Position numbers and translations under genes: made by a program. This document shows, piece by piece, positions 63,247 through 64,000 of a DNA stretch of 64,000 bases. The stretch comes from Ramlibacter albus (GTDB taxonomy: Bacteria > Pseudomonadota > Gammaproteobacteria > Burkholderiales > Burkholderiaceae_C), in contig NZ_JACORU010000018.1 in NCBI RefSeq assembly GCF_014297445.1, positions 28,427 through 92,426 of the forward strand, given 5' to 3'. Position 1 is the stretch's first letter; the number at the start of each line of letters is the position of its first letter. Below the pieces are notes generated by a model that did no database searches, was not told where the DNA came from, and saw only the letters and a program-made list of their open reading frames with translations.

Positions 63247-64000
63247 CTTGAGCTCCTGATGTGGTCGCACTCCCGACAGTTACCATGCCGCCGAGCAGCA
63301 ACTCCGGGGCCCAAGAGGGGCCTCCCAGCCAAGCAAGTTCCGGATGTCTCGCAAGCCAGTTGTTGAAGCCAGCGGAAATCGGGTTCGTGTTGAACGGCTG
63401 ATTTTTCATAACGTCCGGAACGTTCTTCCCGATTCCTTGGTTCCTCTCGAAGAGCCAGTGATGGCGCTGCTCGCCTGGTCGTGGCATTTGAATACCGCGC
63501 CGATTCATCCATGACCTCGTCGCGTCCCAAGTATGGCTCCCAACCGTCTTGAAGCGGAAGGCCCCCTTGCCCAACGCATTTAGCAAGCCACCGCCGACCA
63601 TGCTCAATCCGACGCCCGCCCAGTCTACACATCGAAGATTGCCGTCATGCTGGTAAAGCTGCCACCCAAGGTCGGCGGCCGCCAGAATTACTCCCCACGC
63701 AATCAGGCCGTCGGGATCCACATTCGCGAGGGTATTCCCATCGGCGTAGGGATACCTGTTGGGGCCACCCTGCAGCCCGATGCGATCCGGCTGGGGATAC
63801 CTGCCCATACTGGCCATGTAGCTGCGGTAGTAGTTGTAGCAAAGCGTCGATTCCTGCTCGCAATATTGGCCAGGAAAACAGAAGTGGCTCCGCTTGTCTG
63901 AACAGCTTTCCCCGATTTTTAAGTGGATTCCGTGCGGGTTGCCAACGGTGCAGAGATGTCCACGGCGGCGGGCGTCGCTTGCGACGAACGCACGACGCGG
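63224..64000 (-). CDS. RHS-repeat toxin, C-terminal end (runs off the right edge)
   Basis: The last 258 codons of an RHS protein; the frame stays open to base 64000. The RHS core RSYMASMGRYPQPDRIGL and DPDGL mark the end of the shell. The tip begins with hydrophobic helices (WGVILAAADLGWQL) and then carries QRHHWLFERNQGIGKNVPD and NQPFNTNPISAGFNNWL, a His/Asn-rich pattern of HNH-like nuclease toxins. The tip differs entirely from that of the RHS protein at the left end. Core residues upstream read FCFPGQYCEQES, an unusually cysteine-rich version of the common core. Confidence 0.85.
   Translation of the reverse strand, partial: PRRAFVASDARRRGHLCTVGNPHGIHLKIGESCSDKRSHFCFPGQYCEQESTLCYNYYRSYMASMGRYPQPDRIGLQGGPNRYPYADGNTLANVDPDGLIAWGVILAAADLGWQLYQHDGNLRCVDWAGVGLSMVGGGLLNALGKGAFRFKTVGSHTWDATRSWMNRRGIQMPRPGEQRHHWLFERNQGIGKNVPDVMKNQPFNTNPISAGFNNWLARHPELAWLGGPSWAPELLLGGMVTVGSATTSGAQDECSCRR

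Overview
The window is about two-thirds G+C, almost completely coding (no gene-free stretch over 300 bases; the longest, 60884-61123, holds nothing I recognise) and packed with operons joined by ATGA/GTGA overlaps. The mix of LivK-type and Bug-type (tripartite tricarboxylate) periplasmic receptors, TRAP transporters, CoA-ester catabolism and LysR/GntR/TetR regulators fits a soil or water betaproteobacterium of the order Burkholderiales, most likely Comamonadaceae (Ramlibacter/Variovorax-like). That placement is inference from gene content and style. No rRNA, tRNA, CRISPR array or intact transposase was seen.

Layout. 1-5046: the end of a branched-chain amino-acid-type ABC transporter operon (LivF, an AMP-forming acyl-CoA ligase, two paralogous receptors). 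5220-11046: a very large Sec-exported RHS/YD-repeat protein with a nuclease-like tip and two small candidate immunity genes (SMI1/KNR4, DUF2750). 11150-16580: an AI-2E permease, then a TetR-controlled B12-dependent acyl-CoA mutase module: separate cobalamin subunit, an unusual catalytic subunit, and a MeaB-type G-protein chaperone fused to a PaaI-type thioesterase. 16587-28017: an acyclic-terpene-utilisation (Atu)-like cluster: one strictly overlapping minus-strand operon (TetR, SDR, carboxyltransferase, acyl-CoA dehydrogenase, biotin carboxylase, second dehydrogenase, thioesterase) and a divergent LysR / AtuA (split in two) / Bug receptor block.

28019-36513: an ABC receptor, a SpoIIAA-like protein, an Asp/Glu racemase, glutathione reductase, an AraC regulator, a B3/B4 protein, and an envelope-stress-like block (Ig-like periplasmic protein, glycine-zipper protein, PepSY protein, two-component pair) whose first two genes carry the same direct-repeat box. 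36612-37831: a triple-repeat protein of unknown role and a scar where fragments of a LuxR regulator and a type III secretion/flagellar ATPase meet. 37835-54920: glyoxylate-to-glycerate genes (gcl, hyi, glxR), a serine-glyoxylate-type aminotransferase, LysR and GntR regulators, an arylmalonate-decarboxylase-like protein, and a divergent operon for a cyclic imide/hydantoin-type substrate (dihydropyrimidinase, racemase-like protein, TRAP transporter, amidase, Bug receptor, permease, hydratase). The cluster plausibly imports and opens a cyclic or amide compound and funnels C2 units through glyoxylate. 54928-62080: housekeeping and unknown genes (TPR-glycosyltransferase, topoisomerase IB, TPM protein, NMNAT-Nudix, small lipoproteins). 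62100-64000: a second RHS toxin end on the minus strand, running off the window, with its own candidate immunity genes.

The strongest unexplained signal is a dispersed palindromic repeat present at six loci. In two of them it lies in frame inside enzyme genes (carboxyltransferase, amidase), and in two it supplies the stop codon and a near-identical C-terminal tail to unrelated proteins. The second is the mutase module, whose catalytic subunit lacks both carboxylate-binding residues of methylmalonyl-CoA mutase and whose chaperone carries a thioesterase.
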